A stretch of 64,000 bases of DNA from positions 113,228-177,227 of the forward strand of contig JABLUY010000044.1 of assembly GCA_013306675.1 (NCBI GenBank). The letters run 5' to 3'. Source of the stretch: Thraustochytrium sp. TN22. Lineage: Eukaryota; Sar; Bigyra; Thraustochytrida; Thraustochytriidae. The notes beneath the pieces were generated by a model, which saw only the letters and a list, made by a program, of their open reading frames with translations, ran no database searches and was not told where the DNA came from. Both the position numbers and the translations under genes were made by a program. Below are positions 1 through 7,792 of the stretch, piece after piece (the stretch's first letter is position 1; the number at the start of each line of letters is the position of its first letter).

Positions 1-2
1 CG

Positions 3-1922
3 CGCACGGCCTACAGCGGCCGCGCTGCGCGCTACAGGCCCACCAACGTCGCGTCCAGCTCCTCGCCGCTCCACGGTGGCGACCAGCCGCCGCGTGGCTT
101 GCCGCGCAATGCCACGGCCTCCAGCTCCTGTACCTCGCTGCCCGTGCCGGCCGCCTCGTCGAGCTCGCCGCTCCGCCCGCACCGCCTGGACCGCCGCAGC
201 CGGAGCTCCACGGACGACGACCTCGAGGAGGAGAAGTCCTACAACCACACTCCGCTACGCGATGATCACGTGCCGCCCCGCCACATGCCACAACCACAGC
301 CGCTCCAGGCCCACACCCAGGCCCTGGTGCAGCCCAAGCCGCAGCCCATGATGCAGCAACCCTTTCAGCAGCTGTCCCAGGAGCAGCAGGCCGGACCTTC
401 TGCCAAGCAGCTCAAGTACAAGCAGCTCAAGCTCCAGGTTGCCGTAGAGACCGACTCGGAGAACCACAACAACAACAACAACAACGGCAACACTGGCAAC
501 ACTGGCACCGGGAAGGGCCTCTCGTCGCGTGTCGCTGGGCACAACAACGGAGCTCCCTTTGGTTGCGGCGGTCTCGCCGTCGACATCGATGACGATCCCA
601 TCGCCAAGTCATACAACTACGCCAACGGCGCCCTCCACCTGAGCGACGTCGTCATCTCCGAGAGCGGCATCCACGGCGCCCCGGGCATCAACCCGTATGG
701 CGGTGCCGGCGGCGCCGGCAGCTCGCGTCACCCCAGCGCTGCCTTGCAGCGTGGCCGCTTCCGCGCGGTGCCCAAGGTACGCATGGAGGAGGGCCTCATC
801 AAGATCGGCAAGCTCGGCGGCGGCGCCGGCGGAACCGTTGTCAAGTCCCTTCACGTGCCCTCGCTGCAGATCGTCGCCGTGAAGCAGGTTGTCGTCAACG
901 ACAAGCACCAGCGCAAGCAGATGCGCCGGGAGCTCAACACGCTGCTCTACGGCCTCGACTCGCCCAATGTCGTGCAGTTCTTCGACTCTTTCGTCAACCT
1001 GCGCGACGGCACCAGCTCGCTCGTCTTCGAGTACATGGCCGGCGGCACGCTGCAGGACTATGTCGACAAGGGCGTCCCCATGTCCAGCGAGACGCTCGGA
1101 TACGTTGCCATCCACTGCCTCGAAGGCCTGGCTTACCTGCACCGGCTCAAGAAGCTGCATCGCGACATCAAGCCCTCCAACCTCCTCATCTCCGGTGCCG
1201 GCGTTGTCAAGCTTGCCGACTTTGGCATTTCGCGCGACATGGACGACGAGCAGGCCGAATGCGCAACCTACCTGGGCACCACCATGTACATGTCGCCCGA
1301 GCGCATTCAGGGCGAAACCTACTCGTACGCCGCCGACATTTGGTCGCTTGGCCTCTCGCTCTACACCGCGGCCCTCGGCAAGTTCCCTTTCAAGATTGGC
1401 TCTGGCTATTGGGGCTTGTCCGAGGCCATTCGCGAGAATCCGTTTCCGGCCTTTCCCCCGGACTTCGCGCCCGGCCTCGCCGACGTCATCCTGGCCTGCC
1501 TCCACCGCGACGCCACGCGCCGCGTAGACGCCATCCAGGCGCTCAGAATGCCCTTTATGCGCGCGCTTGGCCCGGTTGTCTACCGCGACGGTCGCGCCCA
1601 CGGCGCGCCGGAGCTCATGCAGCGGCCCGTGCTGCCCTTCACCAGCTTCGCCGACCTCGAGAACGCCAGCCCGCGCGCCGCGCGCGAGCTCAAGGCCTGC
1701 GTCACTGCCGTCACCACCTACTACCGTGACCTGTACATCCGCACCTCCACAGAGGCCATCGACGAGCCCTTCGCCGTCAAGCTCGACCTTGCCCAGCTCC
1801 GTGCGCTCGCCGACCAGCTCCAGGTCTCCGAGGACCTTGTCATTTCCCAGATGGACCGCGCGCTGCGCATGCTCGACCTCGAGCTGCGTCATCAGCAGTC
1901 CCACGCCTCGCCCTGCTCCTAG
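3..1922 (+). CDS. MAP kinase kinase-like protein kinase, 5' end cut by the window edge
   Basis: Serine/threonine (probably dual-specificity) kinase of the MAP2K family, which phosphorylates MAP kinases in cytoplasmic signalling cascades. The frame is open from base 3, so the true start probably lies outside the window. The first 250 codons are low complexity, rich in Gln, Pro, Asn and His. The kinase domain (about bases 780-1570) has a Gly-rich loop LGGGAGGTV, the VAVK lysine, the catalytic loop HRDIKPSNLL (from base 1158), DFG (base 1218) and the MAP2K-type YMSPERIQG. The activation loop reads DFGISRDMDDEQAECATY. It lacks the usual S-x3-S pair and has one Thr after an acidic run. About 100 residues follow the kinase domain and resemble nothing I know. 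STE-group membership is secure; the exact MAP2K subtype is not. Confidence 0.85.
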   Translation, partial: RTAYSGRAARYRPTNVASSSSPLHGGDQPPRGLPRNATASSSCTSLPVPAASSSSPLRPHRLDRRSRSSTDDDLEEEKSYNHTPLRDDHVPPRHMPQPQPLQAHTQALVQPKPQPMMQQPFQQLSQEQQAGPSAKQLKYKQLKLQVAVETDSENHNNNNNNGNTGNTGTGKGLSSRVAGHNNGAPFGCGGLAVDIDDDPIAKSYNYANGALHLSDVVISESGIHGAPGINPYGGAGGAGSSRHPSAALQRGRFRAVPKVRMEEGLIKIGKLGGGAGGTVVKSLHVPSLQIVAVKQVVVNDKHQRKQMRRELNTLLYGLDSPNVVQFFDSFVNLRDGTSSLVFEYMAGGTLQDYVDKGVPMSSETLGYVAIHCLEGLAYLHRLKKLHRDIKPSNLLISGAGVVKLADFGISRDMDDEQAECATYLGTTMYMSPERIQGETYSYAADIWSLGLSLYTAALGKFPFKIGSGYWGLSEAIRENPFPAFPPDFAPGLADVILACLHRDATRRVDAIQALRMPFMRALGPVVYRDGRAHGAPELMQRPVLPFTSFADLENASPRAARELKACVTAVTTYYRDLYIRTSTEAIDEPFAVKLDLAQLRALADQLQVSEDLVISQMDRALRMLDLELRHQQSHASPCS

Positions 1923-2154
1923 AACATTCACCTCGCAAACACAAACACACGTGTACTCTACCGACTGCACAGTCTCCTGTCTGACGTTTGTCGCGCAATG
2001 GCGAGCCGCCTCGATCCTCCGCTTTTGCCCTTCTCCGCCTTTGTCGCGCCGCGACACTCTGTCGCAGTCCCCTCGTCTCCTCGCCGCCGCCGCCTGCTTC
2101 ACCTTCTGACGACAGCGCAGCAGAGGGTGGGCGCACAAACCCCTCGTCCGGGCG

Positions 2155-4830
2155 ATGCGCGGACGCGGGCGCGGCGGCGGCGGCGGCGGCGGCGGCAGCA
2201 GCAGCCGGGGCCGCGGCGGCGGCGACCGCGGCCGAGGCCGTGGCCGAGGCCGTGGCCGTGGCGCCGCGCGCTCGGATGGGGCGCCGCGATTCGGCCGTGA
2301 CGCGCGTGGCGCCGCCGCCACCAGCACCACCAGCAGCCAGGACCATGCCGCGCTCAACAAGCGCCTGCTGGCCTGCGCGCGCGACCGTGACGCGCTGCAG
2401 CGCGAGGTGTCTGCCGGCGTGGCCGACTTTAACGTGGTGAACTGCGTCACAGCCCTGCAGGCGCTGGCCAGGGCCGGCGGTGCGGCGGACCAGAGCCTGC
2501 TGCGCCGCACTGCGGCCTGCCTGGACCAGGGCGGGCCGGCCTGCGAGCCGCGGCACGCCAGCTCCACGCTCTGGGCGCTCGCCAAGCTGGGCGAGACCGG
2601 CCACGGCGCCCTCGAGGCGGCCCTGCGCCGCGCTCTGGCCTTTGACGCCGCGCGCTTCGGCCCGGTCGAGCTCGCGCTGTCCGTGTGGGCGCTCGGCAAG
2701 CTGCACTGCTCCACGCCGGACGCATGCGCGCTCACCAAAGCCCTGGTCGAGGCGCTCGAGGCGCGTCGCATGCGCCTCGCGCCCCAGGGCATTGGCAGCC
2801 TGCTCCACGGCCTCGGCAACCTCGGACCCGCGCTCGGCCCGCTCGCGCTCGACCACACCATGGGCTGCCTGCGCCTCGCGCTCGGAGCGCTCAATGCGCA
2901 GGAGCTCGCCAACGCGCTCGCCGGCCTGTCTAAAGTGCAGCTCACGCGCGTGCCAGACACCGACTGGTTCCAGAGCCTGCAACCCGCCTTTTCGCGCCTG
3001 CAGCAGGACCTGCTTCCGCAGCACGTCGCCAACCTGGCGGCCGCCGTCGCTCGCCTCCAGGAGCAGGCGGGCAGCGAGGTTCTCTGTCTGGAGACCGCGC
3101 TTGGCGCCGCGCTGCGGCGTGTCGCGCCGCGCATGAACGCGCAGGAGCTCGCCATGACGCTCTGGGCCACGGCCGGTGTGCTCGCGCCAACGGACGCGCG
3201 CGTCGACAAGCTGCTCCCGGTCCTGGTCGCCGCCGTGGACCGCAAGGCCTCACAGCTCGATGCACACGCGCTCTCCACCATCGCGCTCGCGCTCGCCAAG
3301 CTGGACCGCCCCGACTTCGTCCAGGCACTCTCGCTCCACGATGTGCGCACCGTCCCGGTGTGGCGCCCGCCAGACGTCGACAGCCTCGTCGTCGCGCTCG
3401 CCAAGGTCGGCCGCCAGGACGCCGAGGGCGCCGCCATCGTGATCGCCCTCGGTGACAAGCTCGATGCTGCGGCCGCCGAGGTCCCGGTGCGAAATATCGC
3501 CAACCTCGTCTGGGCGCTCGCCAAGTGCTCGCCCCCGGCCCCCAGCGACCGCGCGACCAAGGACACCGACGCGCTGCTCCGTCGCATGGCGGCCGCGGTG
3601 CGCTCCCGCCTCGAGGCCTTCAACGCGCGCGACATGGCCAACCTCGCCTGGGCGCTCGCCACGCTGGGCTTTTTCGACCCCGCCTTCATGCAAGCCCTGG
3701 GCGACGCGGCCTCCGGCAAGCTGGACCGCTTCAACGCGCAGGAGGTCAGCAAGCTCCTCTTTGCGCTTAACAAGAGTGGCGTGCGCCATGAAGCGCTTGA
3801 GAGCTCCGCGTCCGCGGTGCGCCGCGAGGACTTTGCGTTTCCCGCGGCCGACGTCCAGGTCAGCATCGAGCACATCCCGGCCGGCGGCCGCAAGCTGCAG
3901 CACAAGCGCGAGGCCACAGGCGCCACGGGCGCCACGGGCGGCGCCGTTTGGGAGAGCAGCTTTGTGCTAGCCGAGTGGCTCTCGCGCTACCCTTCAGAGA
4001 AGGGCCCGCGCTCCGCGCTGCAGGCGCTCCTCGGCGACGCCTTCAAGCTACCATCTCTCGCAGGCGCGCACACCGTCGAGCTGGGCGCTGGCATGGGCCT
4101 CTGCTCGGTGCTGGCCGCCAAGCTCGGCGCGCACGTCATTTCCACAGACGGCGACGAGGAGGTTTTGCGCCTGCTGAGCTCCAACCTAGCCTCCAACGAG
4201 GTCGCCAGTGCGCGCGCGGCCCACTTGGACTGGTCCTGCGCGGACCCGCTCGGCGCTCTTCAGCTCGACAAGCCCGTTGACGTCATCCTCGCCACTGGTG
4301 TCGTCTACGGTCGCGACACGACCGTGTGGGAGAACCTTGTCAATGTGCTTTGCGAGCTCTCGCACGAGCGCACCCTCATCTTGCTGGGCCACGGCAATGG
4401 CGCCGCGCCCGGCGTGCACCAGCTCAAGGGAGACTTTTACCGCTTTGCGAAGCGTCACTTTTGCTGCCACCAGCTCCCGCCTTCGCAGGTGCACCGTGAC
4501 CACCGGGGCTGCCAGATTCACGTGCTCGTGAAGAAGAGCGCAAAGAAGGAAGAGAGTGACGTCGCGGTCAAGCACCGCAAGAGCAGCAAGCGCAAGCGGG
4601 TCGACCAGGACGATGATGCGGACCGTGTCAGCGATGGCACATCTCAAGGGTTGCCAGCTTCGGGCGAGGGGGGTCCTTCCGGTGCCGGCGCCGAGCCCCA
4701 AACCTTGAAGACGAGCAAGAAGGACAAGAGGGACAAGAAGGACAAGAGGGACAAGAAGGACAAGAAGAAGCAGAAGCAGAAGAAAAAGAAAAGGAGGGCG
4801 AGAGAGGCTGACCAGGATACAGACACATGA
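2155..4830 (+). CDS. OPR/FASTK-like helical-repeat protein fused to a METTL21-type methyltransferase
   Basis: An 891-residue protein with four parts. Residues 1-40 are an RGG/Gly-rich segment typical of RNA binding. Residues about 60-560 hold roughly 37-residue helical repeats with signatures such as NIANLVWALAKC, DMANLAWALATLG and NAQELANALAGLSK, resembling the OPR/FASTK-like repeats of organellar RNA-binding proteins; I see no RAP domain. Residues about 596-797 form a class I SAM methyltransferase of the METTL21/FAM86 protein-lysine type: AVWESSFVLAEWL, the SAM-binding ELGAGMGLCSVLAAKLGA near residue 642, and ILATGVVYGRD. The tail, about 90 residues, is Lys/Asp-rich (KDKRDKKDKK) and could be a nuclear or nucleolar signal. 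The ATG at 2155 opens the Gly-rich segment. Its stop lies 33 nt from the facing B9D2 stop. Substrate unknown. Confidence 0.8.
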   Translation: MRGRGRGGGGGGGGSSSRGRGGGDRGRGRGRGRGRGAARSDGAPRFGRDARGAAATSTTSSQDHAALNKRLLACARDRDALQREVSAGVADFNVVNCVTALQALARAGGAADQSLLRRTAACLDQGGPACEPRHASSTLWALAKLGETGHGALEAALRRALAFDAARFGPVELALSVWALGKLHCSTPDACALTKALVEALEARRMRLAPQGIGSLLHGLGNLGPALGPLALDHTMGCLRLALGALNAQELANALAGLSKVQLTRVPDTDWFQSLQPAFSRLQQDLLPQHVANLAAAVARLQEQAGSEVLCLETALGAALRRVAPRMNAQELAMTLWATAGVLAPTDARVDKLLPVLVAAVDRKASQLDAHALSTIALALAKLDRPDFVQALSLHDVRTVPVWRPPDVDSLVVALAKVGRQDAEGAAIVIALGDKLDAAAAEVPVRNIANLVWALAKCSPPAPSDRATKDTDALLRRMAAAVRSRLEAFNARDMANLAWALATLGFFDPAFMQALGDAASGKLDRFNAQEVSKLLFALNKSGVRHEALESSASAVRREDFAFPAADVQVSIEHIPAGGRKLQHKREATGATGATGGAVWESSFVLAEWLSRYPSEKGPRSALQALLGDAFKLPSLAGAHTVELGAGMGLCSVLAAKLGAHVISTDGDEEVLRLLSSNLASNEVASARAAHLDWSCADPLGALQLDKPVDVILATGVVYGRDTTVWENLVNVLCELSHERTLILLGHGNGAAPGVHQLKGDFYRFAKRHFCCHQLPPSQVHRDHRGCQIHVLVKKSAKKEESDVAVKHRKSSKRKRVDQDDDADRVSDGTSQGLPASGEGGPSGAGAEPQTLKTSKKDKRDKKDKRDKKDKKKQKQKKKKRRAREADQDTDT

Positions 4831-4863
4831 AAATTTGGACACCCAATCTGCTTTCCTCGCGTC

Positions 4864-5643
4864 TCATGATGAGCCGGTGTGCACGTTGTGCAGCTGGAAG
4901 TTGCGCGTGAGCACGTCCAGGTTGACGCGCACCTTGCCGGCGCTCGTGGTGGAGAGGCGGCAGCGGTCGCTCCAGGCCTTCTTGAAGAGGAGGTCCATGT
5001 CTCGCAGCTGCGGCGTGACGCCAAGAAAGTTGGCTGCAATCTCCTCTTTGAGCGTGCCCACCGGGCGCCACGTGGCGACGTCAAGCTCGTACGAGCCGGG
5101 TGCGCACGGAATGTGCACAAACCCATAGCCTCGCAGGTTGATGCGGCCGAACTCGTCCATCTGCCACACCTGGAGCAGGAGGCGCGGCCACCCCTGGATG
5201 CCCTTGCTGAGGAAGTGCACGTCGATCGGGTGCGCCCAAACGGCGGCGTCGCCGTCCGCCGGATAGTCGATCTGTGTCTGGCCCTCCACGTGGCCGCTGA
5301 GTGCCTCCCACGCGGCGCCGTAGTCGATCTGCCATCTGCAGCACACGCCTGCGCCGAAGTCGACGCCGCCCTCAATCTCTCCAATCACGTGCAGCTCCGG
5401 CTCGCTGACCGCGACCTGCCGCTCCTTGTTCCTGATTCTTGCGCGCATGTCCTTCACCTTGTCCGCATCGCTGCCGGCGCCCTTCTTGGAGCCCTCCGCG
5501 CCAGCCCCTGCCTCCAGGTCGCGGTAGCTGCTGCTGCTATTCTCGCCAAAGTGCGCGTTCTCCGCGTCTCCGTCCCGTCCTGGCCGCCGCAGTTGCTCCG
5601 ACGTGACCGCACGCAGCCGCGCGCGCCGCTCCGGCTCGCCCAT
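4864..5643 (-). CDS. B9D2: B9 domain-containing protein 2 (ciliary transition zone)
   Basis: B9D2 belongs to the MKS/B9 complex that gates the ciliary transition zone. The C-terminal 175 residues match the family along their length: ELHVIGEI near residue 83, GAAWEALSG, EGQTQIDYP, HPIDVHFLSKGIQGWPRLL, WQMDEFGRINLRGYGF, and a closing NFQLHNVH. Known B9D2 proteins begin almost at ELHVIG, so the 80 residues before it (Ser/Gly/charged) are either a lineage-specific extension or a sign that the real start is the later in-frame Met near residue 66. I chose the first in-frame ATG at 5643; the open frame continues to a GTG at 5670. The gene is divergent from the golgin gene. It indicates that the organism builds a cilium or flagellum. 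Confidence 0.88.
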   Translation of the reverse strand: MGEPERRARLRAVTSEQLRRPGRDGDAENAHFGENSSSSYRDLEAGAGAEGSKKGAGSDADKVKDMRARIRNKERQVAVSEPELHVIGEIEGGVDFGAGVCCRWQIDYGAAWEALSGHVEGQTQIDYPADGDAAVWAHPIDVHFLSKGIQGWPRLLLQVWQMDEFGRINLRGYGFVHIPCAPGSYELDVATWRPVGTLKEEIAANFLGVTPQLRDMDLLFKKAWSDRCRLSTTSAGKVRVNLDVLTRNFQLHNVHTGSS

Positions 5644-6124
5644 CGTCCTGCGTGTCGTCGCCGTGTCCACCGCCGAGACGGACTCGCACCAGCGTCGCTC
5701 GCTCGTCGCCGACTCCTGCCCGAGTCCTCGTCCAAGTCCTCGTCCAGGTCCTCGTCCAAGTCCGACTTGCTTGCTTGGGCCCGCCTCGAGTTTTGCAGCA
5801 TCCTTCCGAGGCAGCGGCGGGCGCGCTCGTACCCCAGCTCGCCGCAGACCTCCAGGTTGCCGTTGAGGGCGCGTCCCACTCCGAGGGCTGCTGGCTAGGC
5901 GTGACTAGTCACGGCCTGCTGGCCGCGGCTGGCCGTGACTAGTCACGCCGCCGCGGCGCGTCCTCGGCGATCCTCGCTCCTCTTGTGCGCCGTCGCGGCG
6001 GCCGCCGCCGCGGGCGGCAGAGCCGACCGGCCGCGCGCGCGCGCGCCGCCCGTGCCGCCCGCGCCCGCAGGCCCGCCGGCCCGGCCCGCCACCTCGCCCG
6101 CCCGCGGTCGCTGGCAGCGGCGGG
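5644..6124. promoter_or_regulatory. Divergent spacer between B9D2 and the golgin gene
   Basis: This 481-bp spacer separates two divergent start codons, so it should hold both promoters. It contains repeated CTCGTCCAAGTC-like units (about 5725-5765) and, at its centre, a double palindrome annotated separately. The 3' half is extremely GC-rich. No TATA-like element was recognised. Confidence 0.5.
5898..5949. promoter_or_regulatory. Double palindrome in a divergent promoter
   Basis: Two copies of the perfect 14-bp palindrome CGTGACTAGTCACG lie at 5900-5913 and 5934-5947. They sit inside a 19-bp perfect inverted repeat (GGCGTGACTAGTCACGGCC at 5898-5916 and its reverse complement at 5931-5949) with a 14-bp spacer. 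The core TGACTAGTCA resembles a bZIP/AP-1-type half-site pair. A role as a shared binding site for both neighbouring genes is inferred from position and symmetry only. Confidence 0.5.
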
Positions 6125-7777
6125 ATGAACGAGGACATGCAGCAGCAGCAGGAGGAGGAGGACATGCGCCTCGGCGCGGCGCAGGCGCAGGCGCAGGCGC
6201 AGGCGCAGGCGCAGAGCGGCGGCGGCGGCCCGGACGAGGGTCTGCGAGGGGCGCAGGAGCAGGCGCAGGAGCTCCAGGGCGAGGCCTTCGAGCCGCTCAA
6301 AGAGCTGCAGCAGCAACCGCCGGCGGCGCCTCCAGCCCCGAGCGAGCCGGCGCCTCCTCTTGTACAGCAGCAAGAGCAGGCGCAGCAGGCGCAGCAGGAG
6401 GACGGTGCGGCCAAGAAGGAGAACGCAGCGTACCTGAAAAAGCTGCTCTCGGTGGCAAAGCGGTCGATCGACGATCTGAAGAAGAAGCTGCAGCAGCGGG
6501 ATGAGGCGCTCCAGGCGCAGCGCGCGGAGAGCGCGAGCCTGCAGGAGCAGCTGGGCAAGGTCAAGGAGCTGACGAAGCGCGCGCAGCGACGCATCGAGGA
6601 CCTGGAGGCCAAGCTCGAGGAGGCGAGCGGCGAGCCGGCGGAGCCGGGGTGCCCCATCGCCATGCGGCTGCGCGTCAAGGATGAGGCGTCCGACGTCGTG
6701 TGGTGCCTCGTGGAGACGGCGCCCGGCGTGACGGAGTGGGTCGACGAGGGCGAGTTGGAGGACCGCCTAGGGTCCTCCGTCTTGCCGTTCGCGCAGCCCG
6801 CGCTCTCGCTCACCGTGCAGGAGTCCGCGGCGCTTGCCGCGCGCCACGAGCAGCTCACGCAGGAGCTCGAGGCGCTGCGCGACAAGTACCGCAAATATCG
6901 CATGAAGTCGGAGCTTTCGCTCAAGCGCAAGGACAGCGAGCTGGCGCGCCTCGCGGAGAACAACCTCAAGTACAAGCAGCACAACATCACAGGCCACGAC
7001 TACTACTCGCAGCTGGAGTTCTCGCGGCAGGAGATCGAGCGTTTGTCCACGGCGCTGGACGAGGCCGCGGCCGAGGCCGCCGCCTTGCGCAAGCGCGGCG
7101 CAGACATGGAGCGCCGCCAGCGGGAGACCGAGACGAGCGAGCAGGCGCTGCGCAAGCGTGTGACGCAACTCGAGGCGGCCGCGGCAAACAGCAGCGCCGA
7201 TGACTCGCAGGAGGACCGCCCGCCGCGCCAGAGTCAACGCCGAGAGCGCCAAGGCAGCGACTGGGACCGCGCCTCGGGTACCTCGAGCACGCACCAGGCG
7301 TCGAGCGCCGCGGCGCTGCTCGAAAAGCACAAGGCGCTGCTCGAGCAACACGACAAGCTTCACGGCGAGTACGACCGCTTCCGCGAGCACGCGCGGTCCT
7401 TGTTAGAGGGCAAGGAAAGGGAGCTGGCCGAGGCGCGCGCGCGCGCCGCCGGAGGCGCAGAGGGGTCTGTGCCACAAGACGGCGGCGCGACCGCAGCCGG
7501 GGCCGCGGCGGCGTCGGCGGCGTCGGCGGCCAAGGGATCGCGCGAGGACCGCGCCGCGGCGGACTCCCAGGCGGCCATGGAGAGAGAGTACATCCGCAAC
7601 ATCTTTCTAAAATACCTGGGCGCCAGCGAGGACGCCGAGCGGGAGACCATCGAGGCCGCCCTGGTGACAGCGCTCCGGTTCACCCCAGACCAGGTGCACT
7701 GGGTCCAGGAGCGCAAGTCGCAGACGGCGCTTGCGCAGGCCGCCTCGCATGGCTTCAGCAAGCTCTTCTTTAGGTGA
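6125..7777 (+). CDS. GRIP-domain golgin (trans-Golgi coiled-coil tether)
   Basis: A 550-residue coiled-coil protein. GRIP golgins are recruited to trans-Golgi membranes by Arl1-type GTPases and tether vesicles. The N-terminus is low complexity, rich in Gln, Ala, Glu and Gly (an AQAQAQ run from an imperfect GCGCAG repeat). Residues about 100-460 alternate heptad-rich coils such as KKLQQRDEALQAQRAESASL with loops. Residues about 485-540 fit a GRIP domain: MEREYIRNIFLKYLGASED followed by LRFTPDQVHWV. The ATG at 6125 is the first in frame. The stop codon lies 15 nt from the stop of the facing WDR27-like gene, so the two 3' UTRs must overlap. Family assignment is good; the individual golgin is not named. 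Confidence 0.78.
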   Translation: MNEDMQQQQEEEDMRLGAAQAQAQAQAQAQSGGGGPDEGLRGAQEQAQELQGEAFEPLKELQQQPPAAPPAPSEPAPPLVQQQEQAQQAQQEDGAAKKENAAYLKKLLSVAKRSIDDLKKKLQQRDEALQAQRAESASLQEQLGKVKELTKRAQRRIEDLEAKLEEASGEPAEPGCPIAMRLRVKDEASDVVWCLVETAPGVTEWVDEGELEDRLGSSVLPFAQPALSLTVQESAALAARHEQLTQELEALRDKYRKYRMKSELSLKRKDSELARLAENNLKYKQHNITGHDYYSQLEFSRQEIERLSTALDEAAAEAAALRKRGADMERRQRETETSEQALRKRVTQLEAAAANSSADDSQEDRPPRQSQRRERQGSDWDRASGTSSTHQASSAAALLEKHKALLEQHDKLHGEYDRFREHARSLLEGKERELAEARARAAGGAEGSVPQDGGATAAGAAAASAASAAKGSREDRAAADSQAAMEREYIRNIFLKYLGASEDAERETIEAALVTALRFTPDQVHWVQERKSQTALAQAASHGFSKLFFR

Positions 7778-7792
7778 AAGCTTGCGGGCCGT

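Noticed and set aside
609-3935. 1108-codon open frame on the minus strand opposite the kinase and the repeat-methyltransferase gene
   Set aside because: Antisense of two well-supported genes; Arg/Ala/Ser-rich composition typical of a GC-rich shadow frame.
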